Positions 9,410-18,295 of a stretch of DNA of 64,000 bases are shown piece after piece. Under the pieces are notes generated by a model. That model was not told the DNA's origin. It did no database searches and saw only the letters and a list, made by a program, of their open reading frames with translations. Positions within the stretch are counted from its first letter, which is position 1; each line of letters opens with the position of its first letter. Origin of the DNA: Levilactobacillus bambusae (GTDB lineage: Bacteria > Bacillota > Bacilli > Lactobacillales > Lactobacillaceae); contig NZ_QCXQ01000002.1 of the NCBI RefSeq assembly GCF_003124125.1, positions 165,437 through 229,436 on the forward strand, written 5' to 3'. Both the position numbers and the translations under genes were made by a program.

Positions 9410-10245
9410 TGCTTTTCCGCCTCCTCATAGTCAAATCCTTTAACGTTATGGAACCATTTATGAACTAAACGGTCATATTCTCCGTTCTTTCGCAGCTCGC
9501 TCAAGGCCCGATTGACCTCAGCCTTAAAGTCACCTTGGCCTTTATCCATCGCAATCCCATAGGGTTCGCTGACAAACGATCCCCCGGTGACAACGTATCC
9601 GGGGTTTTGAACGGACATCCCGTACAAGATCCCGTTATCGGTCGTTAGGGCTTCACCCTGGCCAGCCTTAAGGGACGTCATCGCTTGAGCGTAGTCGGTC
9701 ATTTGCAGTACCCGCGCATCAGGCGCCGCCTTCTTCACGTTTTCGACGGAATCTGACCCAACGACCCCCAGCACCGTCCCGTGGTACTTATTGAGGTCGT
9801 GTATATTCTTGATTCGACTGCCCTTTTTAACCAGCAGTGACTGACCAGCGTAAAAGTACGTGTTCGAAAAGTCGACCTGCTTCCGCCGTTCAGGCGTATT
9901 GGTCATGGTCGCAATAATGGCGTCAATGTTTCCGTTCTTTAGCATGGGCATCCGGGTAGAACTCGTTACCTGGATAAACTTAGCGTGGGCGTCCTTACCC
10001 AGCATCTGCTTTGTTAGTGCCGTTGCTAAATCGACCTCAAACCCTTTAATCTGGTTGTCCTTAGTATCCAGCAACCCGAAGAGCCGGGTGTCCCCCTTAA
10101 CCCCCCAGGTAATCGTTTTTTCCTTCTGATCCGTTTTTAAGACGTTTCGTTGAGACAGCGGTTGAGACCCGCATGAACTTAACACCAGCAGCAGTGCACC
10201 CAACGCAACGAGGAGATTCAAAAACCGTAATCGTTTTTTCATCAT
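9406..10245 (-). CDS. glnH: Amino acid (glutamine-type) binding lipoprotein
   Basis: This 279-residue family 3 solute-binding protein has a signal peptide ending in the lipobox VLSSC. The mature domain has the family signature (GFEVDLATALTKQMLG and PMLKNGNIDAIIATMTNTPERRKQVDFSNTYF, given in two parts). It binds a polar amino acid outside the membrane for the two permeases. The ATG at 10245 follows GGAGGAAGTT; an adjacent second ATG is also possible. The exact ligand is not determined. Confidence 0.88.
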   Translation of the reverse strand: MMKKRLRFLNLLVALGALLLVLSSCGSQPLSQRNVLKTDQKEKTITWGVKGDTRLFGLLDTKDNQIKGFEVDLATALTKQMLGKDAHAKFIQVTSSTRMPMLKNGNIDAIIATMTNTPERRKQVDFSNTYFYAGQSLLVKKGSRIKNIHDLNKYHGTVLGVVGSDSVENVKKAAPDARVLQMTDYAQAMTSLKAGQGEALTTDNGILYGMSVQNPGYVVTGGSFVSEPYGIAMDKGQGDFKAEVNRALSELRKNGEYDRLVHKWFHNVKGFDYEEAEKQ

Positions 10246-10263
10246 AACTTCCTCCAATCGCAA

Positions 10264-11004
10264 TTAGTGCTTAATAATTTTGCTCAAGAACTGACGGGCC
10301 CGTTCGTTTGTCGGTTCACCCTCAAAGAACTTTTCCTTACTGTCATCTTCCAAAATACTGCCGTCCGCCATAAAGATTACCCGGTCGGCTACCGCCTGGG
10401 CAAACCCCATTTCGTGGGTCACTACCAGCATCGTCATAGACGAGTCCCGGGCAATGGACTGCATAACGTTTAGCACATCATCAATCATTTCAGGATCCAA
10501 GGCACTCGTTGGTTCATCAAATAAAATACACTTTGGCTTCATAGCTAAAGACCGGGCAATAGCAATCCGTTGCTGCTGGCCACCCGATAATTGGGCGGGC
10601 ATTTTAGGCGCTTGGTTGGCCAATCCCACCCGGTCAAGCATCTCCATGGCAACCTTTTTATTTTCCGTTTCGTCCCGGTGCAGCACAATTCTAGGGGCTA
10701 GCATGACGTTTTCTAAGATGGTTTTATTGGCGTATAAGTTAAAGTGTTGGAAGACCATCCCCACGTTTTTCCGAACCCGGTTGATGTCTGTCTTGGGGTT
10801 GGCTAGATCCTGACCATTCACGATCAGCTGCCCCTCTTGGATGGGTTCTAGTCCGTTCACCGTCCGAATCAGCGTTGATTTTCCAGAACCGGAAGGCCCG
10901 ATCAGCACAACCGTTTCCCCCGCTTCAATGGTTAGGTTGATGTCATGAAGGGCATGAAAATCTCCATAGTACTTTTCTACGTCGTGAAATTCAATCATTG
11001 ACAT
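10264..11004 (-). CDS. glnQ: Amino acid (glutamine-type) ABC importer ATPase
   Basis: This 246-residue ABC ATPase belongs to the polar amino acid group. It has Walker A GPSGSGKST, Q-loop VFQHFNLYANKT, signature [15 protein letters not shown], Walker B CILFDEPTSALDPEM and H-loop VTHEMGFA. The ATG at 11004 was chosen because GAGAGGCGG lies seven bases upstream of it. It is the first gene of the operon, downstream of a consensus promoter and a leader of about 100 bases. Confidence 0.9.
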   Translation of the reverse strand: MSMIEFHDVEKYYGDFHALHDINLTIEAGETVVLIGPSGSGKSTLIRTVNGLEPIQEGQLIVNGQDLANPKTDINRVRKNVGMVFQHFNLYANKTILENVMLAPRIVLHRDETENKKVAMEMLDRVGLANQAPKMPAQLSGGQQQRIAIARSLAMKPKCILFDEPTSALDPEMIDDVLNVMQSIARDSSMTMLVVTHEMGFAQAVADRVIFMADGSILEDDSKEKFFEGEPTNERARQFLSKIIKH

Positions 11005-11108
11005 ATCTTTTCCGCCTCTCATAGTTTTAATAAACGAGTGTCTGCGGCCAACCCACCCTCGGTTGAGTTATCCTTACATTCGTTTTCAATTTATTAGACT
11101 TCTCTTAA

Positions 11109-11137
11109 AGTTTAAACCAACATGCCAACGCGGTCAA
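11109..11137 (-). promoter_or_regulatory. Promoter of the glutamine-type ABC operon
   Basis: TTGACC (11137-11132) and TAAACT (11114-11109) are separated by 17 bases on the minus strand. The untranslated leader to the ATG at 11004 is about 100 bases and contains no recognisable riboswitch. Confidence 0.65.
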
Positions 11138-11169
11138 AGTATATGGGAAACACAACTGGAAACACAAAA

Positions 11170-11199
11170 AAACTGCGGGCCTAAAATGGTCCGCAGTTT
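11170..11199 (-). terminator. Rho-independent terminator after 11213-12118
   Basis: The stem AAACTGCGG / CCGCAGTTT (11170-11178 with 11191-11199) is flanked by T-runs in both directions. It ends the two-gene minus-strand operon just before the gln promoter region. Confidence 0.8.
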
Positions 11200-11212
11200 T
11201 TCTCATTTACCT

Positions 11213-12118
11213 TTAATCTCGGTGCCGGGAAGACCGGGTTGGAAGCTCAGTCGTCGTTGGGGTCGGATCCTCTGGCTGCACCCGAATTTCCTCGCTCTGG
11301 CGACTCTTGTAGGCCAACTGAACGGCAACTTCAAAGTTGCCCTGGTGTTCAATAACCGTATTTCGGCCCGCAACTTTAAAGGGCCCACCCACTAAGATCG
11401 CGTTGGCTAAGTACAATTTATATTTATCACGTAAACTGTCAACGTCCTGCAGCCCAACCGTTGAAACATGCCCCATTCGTTGAACTTCGGCCTGATTAAT
11501 TCCGGCGTAAACAACCAGTTGATTGGCCTCCTCCTTCAGTTCGAAGTAGGGAATGGGCGCTCCAGGGCCCGACGCATAGACGGGTTTATTGAGTTTCGTT
11601 GTCTGCTGATAAATGGCCCGATCGCCTAACCCTGAATAGTCAAGGGGCATTAACCCGTTTTGCTGTAAGCGGGCGGCTAACGCATTGGCATTGGCCTGGT
11701 CCTGATCAGAAACGGCCAGTTTTCCTGGTAGAATTTTCTTCTCGTCAAAGTAGCCGTTGGCATGGATCCGCGTCTGAAACCGCCCTTCAGGCATTGGTTC
11801 TGGATCCAACATTGGGTCTTTCGTATCACCGGGATGGCCACCCATCAGCTTCTCAATTTTAGGTGAAATATCAAACTTTGTCGTTCGGGTGGTGAAGTAA
11901 TAAAAAACGTTTAAAACAACAAAGTAGAGTAAGATTACCGCCACTAATAACAACAGCAGTCCCCGGACCGCAAACCCGTTCTGCATGTATCGGAAGGCAA
12001 TATAAAATAAATAGAAATCGCCAAACGTCCCCAAAACCGTGTAAATCCGGTTCTTTAATTTAAGGTTCATGTTGACGTAACCCAGATAGTGGTTCACTAA
12101 ATCAATTAAACTAAACAT
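11213..12118 (-). CDS. Conserved membrane protein of unknown function
   Basis: This 301-residue protein has two membrane helices in the first 75 residues (around FGDFYLFYIAFRYM and RGLLLLLVAVILLYFVVL). A soluble, mixed alpha/beta region of about 200 residues follows, ending in a basic and Pro/Thr-rich tail. No catalytic motif was recognised. It has a strong SD AAAGGAGG and lies 16 bases downstream of a Ser-rich exported protein, so the two are probably co-transcribed and may both act at the envelope. That link is inferred from neighbourhood only. Confidence 0.75.
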   Translation of the reverse strand: MFSLIDLVNHYLGYVNMNLKLKNRIYTVLGTFGDFYLFYIAFRYMQNGFAVRGLLLLLVAVILLYFVVLNVFYYFTTRTTKFDISPKIEKLMGGHPGDTKDPMLDPEPMPEGRFQTRIHANGYFDEKKILPGKLAVSDQDQANANALAARLQQNGLMPLDYSGLGDRAIYQQTTKLNKPVYASGPGAPIPYFELKEEANQLVVYAGINQAEVQRMGHVSTVGLQDVDSLRDKYKLYLANAILVGGPFKVAGRNTVIEHQGNFEVAVQLAYKSRQSEEIRVQPEDPTPTTTELPTRSSRHRD

Positions 12119-12134
12119 TCTGACCCTCCTTTAC

Positions 12135-12617
12135 CTACTCGGTTGTTGCAGAACTAGCGGAACCCGTTGAGTAGGTTGAACGTTCAGCCTTAGTTGCCGC
12201 AGATGATGAGGTTGTTTCCTCGCTGCCAGTCGATGTGTTATCACTCGTTGTCCCATCTTGAGCGACGGAACCATCATCACTACTCTGCGCGGATGACTCC
12301 TTAGTCGTGGAAGAACTCGTCTTGGTGGCACTCGAACTTTCCGTATCCGGCGTGGAAGACTCGTCGCTTGACGTTGAGCTCGAGTCCTTCACTGAATCGC
12401 TGCCGCTCTTCTTATCCTTAACTTGATCGGACTCAGACATTTTCTTCTTTAACGATGAGGATTGGGACTTGGGGGTAGAGGACACAACACTCGACGTCCT
12501 GGCTTTACCTTCAGACGTATCCGTGACCTTGTTAGCAACAACGTTGGTCGCCCCCAGGGCCAAAGCAATTGAAACGATGGCAAACGGGGTTAAAAATGGT
12601 GGCGTACGATAAGCCAT
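12135..12617 (-). CDS. Ser/Thr-rich exported protein of unknown function
   Basis: This 160-residue protein has one N-terminal hydrophobic segment (PFAIVSIALALGATNVVA, about 8-25). The rest is low-complexity Ser/Thr/Asp/Lys with no folded domain. There is no LPXTG motif, so it is probably anchored by its uncleaved N-terminal helix, with the tail reaching into the wall. The ATG at 12617 has GGAGG eight bases before it, while the reading frame extends to a TTG 15 bases earlier that overlaps this SD. It heads a two-gene operon with the membrane protein at 11213-12118. Confidence 0.7.
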   Translation of the reverse strand: MAYRTPPFLTPFAIVSIALALGATNVVANKVTDTSEGKARTSSVVSSTPKSQSSSLKKKMSESDQVKDKKSGSDSVKDSSSTSSDESSTPDTESSSATKTSSSTTKESSAQSSDDGSVAQDGTTSDNTSTGSEETTSSSAATKAERSTYSTGSASSATTE

Positions 12618-12719
12618 GTAACATTCCTCCAATGTACTAATACGTGTAGTATGACAAAGATAGCTAAAAAAACGGCGAAGATAGCCTTAACTTTTCACTA
12701 AGGTTAGGTTCGTCGTCAC

Positions 12720-13142
12720 TTATTTACAGTCTGCGCAGAGACCGTAAAGTTCAAATCGATGACCATCAATTTCACAGCCTGGCAGCTGTTCAGCAAAGAA
12801 CTCGGTTGGACACATTTTAAGTTCAATGACCTTACCACAATTGGTACAGATAAAATGATGGTGGTGTTGATGGGTAAAGTCGCAGGTATACTTAACCGTT
12901 GCCTGATCATTGTCCAGTTGCTGTTCGACCAGCCCACACTCTTTAAATTCCTTAATGTTACGGTAAATGGTGTTATGACTCATTCCCGGAAATTCACGAT
13001 GCATAAAATCATCAACAGTCGTGACATTGGTATAGTGATGTTGGTTATCAATCAAAAACTCCAGCATGGCCTGACGCTGTTTCGTCACTTTGAAGTGATT
13101 TTGTCGTAATACTGCCTCTGCAGTTGCCAATGTTTGTTCCAT
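12720..13142 (-). CDS. Fur-family metal- or peroxide-responsive repressor
   Basis: This 140-residue Fur superfamily regulator has an N-terminal winged helix (about 1-80, with SHNTIYRNIKEF as recognition region). The C-terminal dimerisation domain has the metal-binding HHHHFICTNCGK and the closing ELYGLCADC, i.e. two CxxC structural zinc motifs. Sequence alone does not separate PerR, Zur and Fur. The paired CxxC motifs are common to PerR and Zur. It is a single gene with SD GGAGG, and its targets are not visible here. Confidence 0.85.
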   Translation of the reverse strand: MEQTLATAEAVLRQNHFKVTKQRQAMLEFLIDNQHHYTNVTTVDDFMHREFPGMSHNTIYRNIKEFKECGLVEQQLDNDQATVKYTCDFTHQHHHHFICTNCGKVIELKMCPTEFFAEQLPGCEIDGHRFELYGLCADCK

Positions 13143-13212
13143 AAATAACGACCTCCGATCGGAATGATTAAGGCATATTCTAGCATATTGGTCTACAAAT
13201 TCAAGTCCATTG

Positions 13213-13803
13213 TTAAGATGTCATCAGTTTGTCATAGATCCTTGATACCAGGGCATCAAGCCGCCGCTTAGTTTCAGCCCAATTATCATTAGAAATGACG
13301 TGTGCAACCGGCTGCAAATCTTCGGGCAGTTTTAAGTCCCGCTGAAAATCCGGGCTAGCTAACCGCTGACGAATCATTTCGGGATTATCCCCCCGGGATT
13401 CGATTCGATTCGCCAACTCCATTGGCGTAGCCACCGTCAGAAAAATAATAATTGCCCGGTCGCCAAGCTCCTTTGCATAAGTCTCGGCGCCCGCCGTATC
13501 TAAAACGATGGAAACCAGCGGTGAATGAGCTAACCCACGATCCAGCCCTTCGTACGAAGACCCGTACCGATTACCAGCGTAGGTGACGGACTCTAAGTAG
13601 TGGTTTTTTTGAAAGGACTCTGGACTTTCAAAGTAGTAGTCGATCCCGTCGGTTTCACCCGGACGGGGGGGACGAGTGGTATGCGTAATAACCTGGGGAA
13701 TCCCAAACCGTTTGGTTAAGTAGTCACTCACCGTCGTTTTTCCGGTCCCCGTTGCCCCCGTAATGACAATCACTCGGCCCCGTTCGCTCACCCCGTTAGT
13801 CAT
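13213..13803 (-). CDS. Guanylate-kinase-like protein
   Basis: This 196-residue P-loop protein is of the guanylate kinase family. It has the P-loop GATGTGKTT (about 16-24), the GMP-binding signature THTTRPPRPGETDGIDYYF and the lid-side segment YAGNRYGSS. Length matches the family, but the divergent C-terminal half suggests a paralogue rather than the essential Gmk. The start overlaps the upstream Nudix gene by eight bases, so the pair is translationally coupled, consistent with nucleotide clean-up. Substrate is not established. Confidence 0.8.
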   Translation of the reverse strand: MTNGVSERGRVIVITGATGTGKTTVSDYLTKRFGIPQVITHTTRPPRPGETDGIDYYFESPESFQKNHYLESVTYAGNRYGSSYEGLDRGLAHSPLVSIVLDTAGAETYAKELGDRAIIIFLTVATPMELANRIESRGDNPEMIRQRLASPDFQRDLKLPEDLQPVAHVISNDNWAETKRRLDALVSRIYDKLMTS

Positions 13804-14215
13804 GCTGGGCCGTAATAAAATCGTCGGCCTTCGCTAACGCAGCCTTCAAATCTTCATACGTCAACCGTTGACGGGCTTCATCATACGGAAACCACCCTGA
13901 CTCGCTGATTTCCTCTTGCTGGCGCACCACCGTAGCATCCGTTGGAACCTGTGCGGTAAAAAGAGTCACCGTCTTATGGTGGCCGTTGACCATATCATAA
14001 TCTAACTGCGTCTTAAAATCAGTGTTAATTGTCACGGTCAGTCCCGTTTCTTCCTGAATCTCGCGAACCGCCGTCTGGACTAAGTCTTCCCCTGCCTCAA
14101 CGTGGCCCTTGGGAAAGCCCCAGAAGTGACTGGTGGCGCTCTTTAACAGCAAGTAATTAGGAATCCCATCGATCACCTTATAAACAACGGCGCCGCTTGC
14201 ATATTCAGTCTCCAT
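13796..14215 (-). CDS. Nudix hydrolase (dinucleoside polyphosphate type)
   Basis: This is a 139-residue single Nudix domain. The Nudix box reads GHVEAGEDLVQTAVREIQEE followed by TGL, matching G-x5-E-x7-REUxEExGU. The preceding FWGFPKGHVE and the SGAVVYK start resemble bis(5'-nucleosyl)-tetraphosphatases of the asymmetrical type. The SD GAGGAGG is well placed. It is co-transcribed with the overlapping guanylate-kinase-like gene. The general hydrolase call is secure; the substrate is an inference. Confidence 0.88.
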   Translation of the reverse strand: METEYASGAVVYKVIDGIPNYLLLKSATSHFWGFPKGHVEAGEDLVQTAVREIQEETGLTVTINTDFKTQLDYDMVNGHHKTVTLFTAQVPTDATVVRQQEEISESGWFPYDEARQRLTYEDLKAALAKADDFITAQHD

Positions 14216-14310
14216 CTTAAATTCCTCCTCAAATTTGCTTTACCCCTATTCTAATCAATGAACAGCTTGGTGGAAAGCGAAATATGATCCGTCGCCCAGA
14301 TTTTCTCAAA

Positions 14311-14323
14311 ATGAGGGTATAAT
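14311..14323 (+). promoter_or_regulatory. pepX -10 region
   Basis: TATAAT (14318-14323) lies 33 bases before the pepX ATG. No convincing -35 box is present at 17-18 bases. Confidence 0.45.
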
Positions 14324-14355
14324 AAGGAACAATCTTAGTGAAATGAGGGACTGTA

Positions 14356-16779
14356 ATGAAAAACAATCAATTTGCCATTCGACCGACCGATCTGACGACG
14401 GCTAAGACTGAGCTGCGTCGAATTCAATTTTTATCGGCCTCAAATGATGCCATCTCCGATCCCATTGATCTCTGGCATGATTTGTTGATCCGGGCTATGC
14501 CACAGATCCACGGCCAGTCCGCCAGATCCCAACAACTTCAAAACATCATGGCAACGCCAAGCCTCACTTTGGCGGATTACCTCATTCAATCTGACCAACT
14601 GTCACAAACCGCCTTTTATGCGGTGGCATTACAACTATTACATTTTCAGGTGGGGCTCGACTTTGACTTAGAAAATCCAATGGCGGCCATTAAAAAAATT
14701 GGCCTTCCTGCTCTAGAGGCCCCCTTAACTTTCTCACGGGATCACTTGCTCTCCGCCTGGTACCTATTACTATGCACGCACAACAAACTAGGTCAGACCT
14801 ACCTAGACGACCTCACTGCTGAAGGCTACTTTTTCCCGTTTTATCACGACGAGACCGTTTCAAAGCCCCTCCTCTTTAACGGAAAGGCGCAGGCCGTTTT
14901 TGATCCCCATCAGCTGCGTTACGACGTCGTCTACGTTGAATCCCCCCAGGATACCGACCACGATGGTCAACGGGACCTGTTAAAAGTAAAAGTTATTCGG
15001 CCGGTGGAAACCGAAACCGGATTAACGGTCCCCGTACTTTACACGGCCAGCCCGTACGGGGAAGGTACCAATGACGAAGCCGGTGAACAGCTGACCCACG
15101 AGGTAAACGTGCCCCTCGAACACAAGGTGCCCAACCAGCTGACCCTATCTGACGTCACCTACCGTGAGGCTGAACCCACTCTCCCGCCGGAACGACAGGT
15201 GACAGATCAAGTCAACGAACCCGAAGAAAACTTTGCCCGGGTGCAATCTTATACGCTCAACGATTACTTTTTGGCCCGGGGCTTTGCGGTCGTTTACGCT
15301 GCGGGGATCGGGACCAAAGATTCCGATGGGATTCGGACGACCGGTGATCCAGAGGAAACAATCTCTACCGTTGCCGTGATTGAATGGTTAGACGGCAAGC
15401 GGCGCGCGTTTACAAATAAAACGGACAACGTTGAAATTAAAGCCTGGTGGTCAAACCATCATATCGCAATGACCGGGCGTTCCTACTTAGGCACCCTCGC
15501 AACGGCAGCTGCCACGACGGGAGTGAGTGGGCTAAAAACGGTCATTTCTGAAGCCGCCATTTCAAGCTGGTACGACTACTACCGGGAGAACGGTCTGGTG
15601 ATCGCTCCGGGTGGTTTTCAAGGCGAAGATGCCGACGTACTAGCCGAAGAAACCTTTAGCCGCCAGCTTAACGCCGGGGATTACCACCGAATTAAATCGA
15701 CCTGGGCCCAGCAGTTAACCGCACTAACCCGGGATCAAGATCGTCAAACGGGTAACTATAGTTCGTTTTGGGACGCCCGGAATTACCTTAACCAGGTGCC
15801 TAAAATCAAGTGTGATATGATCTTAGTTCACGGATTAAACGATTGGAATGTCAAGCCTAAAAACGTTGCCCAACTGTGGGACGCCCTCCGTGACGTTCCC
15901 GTTGAGAAAAAACTGATTTTGCATCAGGGCCAGCATGTTTACATTAATGCCTTTCGCTCCATCGACTTTACGGATATGATGAATCTCTGGTTAACCCACA
16001 AGTTGCTGGACGTTGATAATCAAGCCGAGACTACTCTGCCAAACGTCATCGTTCAGGATAATACGGTGGCCGAATCTTGGCACGCTTACCCAGATTGGGG
16101 AAGCAGCACCAACCCAACTGAAACGTGGTACCTGGGCGCAGGAACCCTTGAATCGGTAGCCAAGTCAACCGTTCCCGTTCAGTTCAATGACCAGCTGCCG
16201 GATCACCTATTCGATTTTTATACCCACCACGTTGATCAATGGCATACGGACACCCTAGCTAATGATAGTCAAATGGCGGGTCACCGACTCCTCTTTAAAA
16301 CTGAACCTTTAACCGAAGATCGTTTAATTGACGGAAGTGCCGTCGTCCACCTCTCAGTTGCCGTTAACGATAATAAGGGGATGCTGAGTGTGGCCCTCGT
16401 TGACTTTGGGTCTGCCCACCGGCTAGGTGACTCACCCACCGTTTTATCCCGTAACTCATTAAATGCAGGGTTCCGGTGGCGAGAAGACGACCTAAGGGAG
16501 TTTCAACCCGCTCCAGTTACTCCGTCTAAGATGATCACCAAGGCACACATGAACTTACAAAATCGGCATCACGCTTATCAAGTAGACGACCTCACCCCTA
16601 ACCAACCGGTTCAAGTCGACCTTAAGTTACAACCAACCTTCTTCAAGGTTAAGGCCGGCCACCAATTAGGTCTGGTTGTCTACGCTACGGATATGGGGAT
16701 GACCATTCGGGGCAATCAGGCCCTAGTCTACACCCTAGATCCCGGTAAATCTAAGTTAACCCTGCCACTTCATCCCTAA
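14356..16779 (+). CDS. pepX: X-prolyl dipeptidyl aminopeptidase PepX
   Basis: This 807-residue serine peptidase (family S15) releases X-Pro dipeptides from peptide N-termini in the cytoplasm. It is a key step in casein-derived peptide use. It has an N-terminal helical oligomerisation domain, an alpha/beta hydrolase core and a C-terminal jelly-roll. The nucleophile is Ser376 in GRSYLG, with Asp496 in HGLNDWN and His527 in GQHVYIN. This spacing (120 and 31) is close to that of the lactococcal enzyme. It is followed by pepI, another proline-specific peptidase. Confidence 0.96.
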   Translation: MKNNQFAIRPTDLTTAKTELRRIQFLSASNDAISDPIDLWHDLLIRAMPQIHGQSARSQQLQNIMATPSLTLADYLIQSDQLSQTAFYAVALQLLHFQVGLDFDLENPMAAIKKIGLPALEAPLTFSRDHLLSAWYLLLCTHNKLGQTYLDDLTAEGYFFPFYHDETVSKPLLFNGKAQAVFDPHQLRYDVVYVESPQDTDHDGQRDLLKVKVIRPVETETGLTVPVLYTASPYGEGTNDEAGEQLTHEVNVPLEHKVPNQLTLSDVTYREAEPTLPPERQVTDQVNEPEENFARVQSYTLNDYFLARGFAVVYAAGIGTKDSDGIRTTGDPEETISTVAVIEWLDGKRRAFTNKTDNVEIKAWWSNHHIAMTGRSYLGTLATAAATTGVSGLKTVISEAAISSWYDYYRENGLVIAPGGFQGEDADVLAEETFSRQLNAGDYHRIKSTWAQQLTALTRDQDRQTGNYSSFWDARNYLNQVPKIKCDMILVHGLNDWNVKPKNVAQLWDALRDVPVEKKLILHQGQHVYINAFRSIDFTDMMNLWLTHKLLDVDNQAETTLPNVIVQDNTVAESWHAYPDWGSSTNPTETWYLGAGTLESVAKSTVPVQFNDQLPDHLFDFYTHHVDQWHTDTLANDSQMAGHRLLFKTEPLTEDRLIDGSAVVHLSVAVNDNKGMLSVALVDFGSAHRLGDSPTVLSRNSLNAGFRWREDDLREFQPAPVTPSKMITKAHMNLQNRHHAYQVDDLTPNQPVQVDLKLQPTFFKVKAGHQLGLVVYATDMGMTIRGNQALVYTLDPGKSKLTLPLHP

Positions 16780-16780
16780 A

Positions 16781-16803
16781 TCCCGCATAAGTTATATGCG
16801 GGA
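16781..16803 (+). terminator. Hairpin after pepX
   Basis: TCCCGCAT (16781-16788) pairs with ATGCGGGA (16796-16803) directly after the pepX stop codon. No T-run follows, so it may be a weak terminator or processing site in front of the pepI promoter. Confidence 0.45.
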
Positions 16804-16815
16804 ACCAACCCGAAG

Positions 16816-16824
16816 TGATAAAAT
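16816..16824 (+). promoter_or_regulatory. pepI extended -10
   Basis: TGATAAAAT (16816-16824) is an extended -10 element 35 bases before the pepI ATG, immediately downstream of the pepX hairpin. No good -35 was found. Confidence 0.4.
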
Positions 16825-16858
16825 AGATTTAATTTCGAAAGAAACGGGGGATTCATTT

Positions 16859-17767
16859 ATGAAGCAAGGAACCACCATTCTCACCTTAGATAACGGCTAC
16901 CACCTCTGGAGTCGGACCCAGGGTGAAGGCGACATTCATTTGTTGGCATTACACGGAGGCCCTGGCGGAACCCACGAATACTGGGAAGACACCGCTGAAC
17001 AACTAAAAAAACAGGGGTTAAACGTTCAAGTTCACATGTACGATCAACTTGGTTCGTTTTACTCTGACCAACCTGATTACAGTAAACCTGAAAACCAAAA
17101 GTACCTTACCTACGATTACTTCTTAGACGAAGTTGAAGAAGTTCGGCAAAAACTTGGCATCGACCATTTCTACTTGATTGGTCAATCATGGGGTGGCGCC
17201 CTGGTTCAACTGTATGCCTTAAAGTACGGTGAACACTTGAAGGGTGCCATCATCTCTTCCATGACCGACAACATTGAAGAATACCTAACTCACCTCTCAC
17301 AGGTTCGTGACGAGGCCCTCACTGAGGATCAAGTTACCTACATGAAGAAAATCGAAGCCGAAAAGAACTGGGATGATCCAACCTACCAAAGTTACGTGGA
17401 CATCCTCAACAAGGGCTACGTTGATCGCAAGCAACCCGCTGCGATTGCCCACCTTGCCCCTACTATGGCTACCGATGTCTACAACGTCTTCCAGGGTGAC
17501 AACGAATTCGTTGTTACGGGTAAATTAAAGGAATGGGATATCCGGGATCAAATTCACAATATTCAGGTCCCAACCTTAGTTACCTTCGGCGAACACGAGA
17601 CGATGCCTTTAGATACAGCTAAGCGCATGGCCGAAACTATTCCCCACGCCCGCTTAGCTACCACTCCTGAAGGTGGCCACCACCACATGATCGATAACGC
17701 CCCAGTCTACTATGACCACCTCGCCACCTTTATCCGGGACGTGGAAAACGGAGATTTTAAGGACTAG
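16859..17767 (+). CDS. pepI: Proline iminopeptidase PepI
   Basis: This 302-residue alpha/beta hydrolase (family S33) removes N-terminal proline from peptides. It has the oxyanion motif HGGPGGTHEYW, nucleophile Ser110 in GQSWGG and catalytic His in GGHHHMID near residue 277. The ATG at 16859 was chosen. An ATG 63 bases earlier in the same frame lies inside the post-pepX hairpin and has no SD. Placement after pepX gives a compact proline-peptide degradation module. Confidence 0.93.
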   Translation: MKQGTTILTLDNGYHLWSRTQGEGDIHLLALHGGPGGTHEYWEDTAEQLKKQGLNVQVHMYDQLGSFYSDQPDYSKPENQKYLTYDYFLDEVEEVRQKLGIDHFYLIGQSWGGALVQLYALKYGEHLKGAIISSMTDNIEEYLTHLSQVRDEALTEDQVTYMKKIEAEKNWDDPTYQSYVDILNKGYVDRKQPAAIAHLAPTMATDVYNVFQGDNEFVVTGKLKEWDIRDQIHNIQVPTLVTFGEHETMPLDTAKRMAETIPHARLATTPEGGHHHMIDNAPVYYDHLATFIRDVENGDFKD

Positions 17768-17768
17768 A

Positions 17769-17884
17769 GTGTTAAAAGAGACGGTTAGATTCTGAGAATT
17801 AACGTTATAACGCCAGTTTACCTTAAAAAGCAAAGGTAAACTGGCGTTATTTTGTTAATCGCAGGAATCTGTCTCTTTTAACAC
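17769..17884. repeat. 116-nt nested palindrome after pepI
   Basis: The outer arms GTGTTAAAAGAGAC / GTCTCTTTTAACAC (17769-17782 and 17871-17884) are perfect over 14 bases. Inside lie AGATTC/GAATCT, ATTAAC/GTTAAT and a perfect 18-bp stem (17807-17824 with 17833-17850). As RNA it would fold into one long rod of about 44 pairs. It probably terminates pepI, but it is far longer than a usual terminator and resembles a MITE or structured RNA. Confidence 0.75.
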
Positions 17885-17989
17885 GTTTGCGTTGTTGCCA
17901 TCCCCCAACGACTTGATTTTCAGTCGATGGGGGCTTTCTGTAGTTAGCCCTAGGAGGGGGCTCTTTTTTACCCGTTTACGTTGCTGCCA
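17884..17989 (+). other. Two hairpins between imperfect direct repeats
   Basis: A 12-bp hairpin with one mismatch (17903-17934) and a terminator-like hairpin with a T-run (AGCCC...GGGGGCT, about 17945-17969) lie here. They sit between two similar 17-mers, CGTTTGCGTTGTTGCCA at 17884 and CGTTTACGTTGCTGCCA at 17973. There is no gene in this stretch. Confidence 0.5.
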
Positions 17990-18001
17990 GTTTCGTCAAA
18001 C

Positions 18002-18254
18002 CTACCGTAAGTCTAACACCTCGTACTCGTAACCCATTACCCGAACAAATCGTAAAATATCATTAGTTTTAATGAAGATGGTTTGCGTATTAATATCCGG
18101 ATGAAACGTTAAAACGGGTTCGTCCAACATGGCGCGATCAAAGTAAACCTGAATGTTTGGGTCCTGCTGATTAATTAAGCCAAACATGGAAATATTTCCT
18201 GGCTAGAGACCTAATTTAAGCTGAACCTCATCTGGTGACGCCATTTTGCCGCGA
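18002..18254 (-). pseudogene. Remnant of a ProX/YbaK-type prolyl-tRNA editing protein
   Basis: The only open part (18002-18187, 61 codons) matches the C-terminal end of ProX-type prolyl-tRNA deacylases: FGLINQQDPNIQVYFD, LTFHPDINTQTIFIKTND and ILRFVRVMGYEYEVL. Upstream in the same frame it continues as KMASPDEVQLKLGL, then a TAG (18203-18205), then PGNISMFGLIN. That is the expected family sequence with one codon changed to amber. Before that, the frame runs into the terminator of the next gene, so the N-terminal two thirds are gone. Intact members clear Ala mischarged on tRNA-Pro. It is a dead gene. Confidence 0.72.
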
Positions 18255-18255
18255 T

Positions 18256-18285
18256 TAAAAAAACCACTTCCAAATGGAAGTGGTT
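18256..18285 (-). terminator. Rho-independent terminator of the FMN reductase gene
   Basis: The stem AACCACTTCC / GGAAGTGGTT (18262-18271 with 18276-18285) is followed by a seven-T run on the minus strand. Confidence 0.85.
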
Positions 18286-18295
18286 AGCTCAAGAT

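Noticed and set aside
11023-11108. GAGGGTGGGTTGGCCGC in the leader of the glutamine-type ABC operon, reminiscent of a T-box antiterminator.
   Set aside because: The leader is only about 100 bases, the consensus AGGGTGGNACCGCG is not matched past AGGGTGG, and no terminator or stem I elements are present.
17769-17989. A CRISPR array or tracrRNA-like locus because of repeats and hairpins.
   Set aside because: There are only two imperfect direct repeats, no regular spacers and no cas genes.
18002-18187. The 61-codon minus-strand frame as a functional small gene.
   Set aside because: It has no SD at its ATG, and the same frame continues upstream past a TAG with conserved ProX sequence, so it is a fragment.
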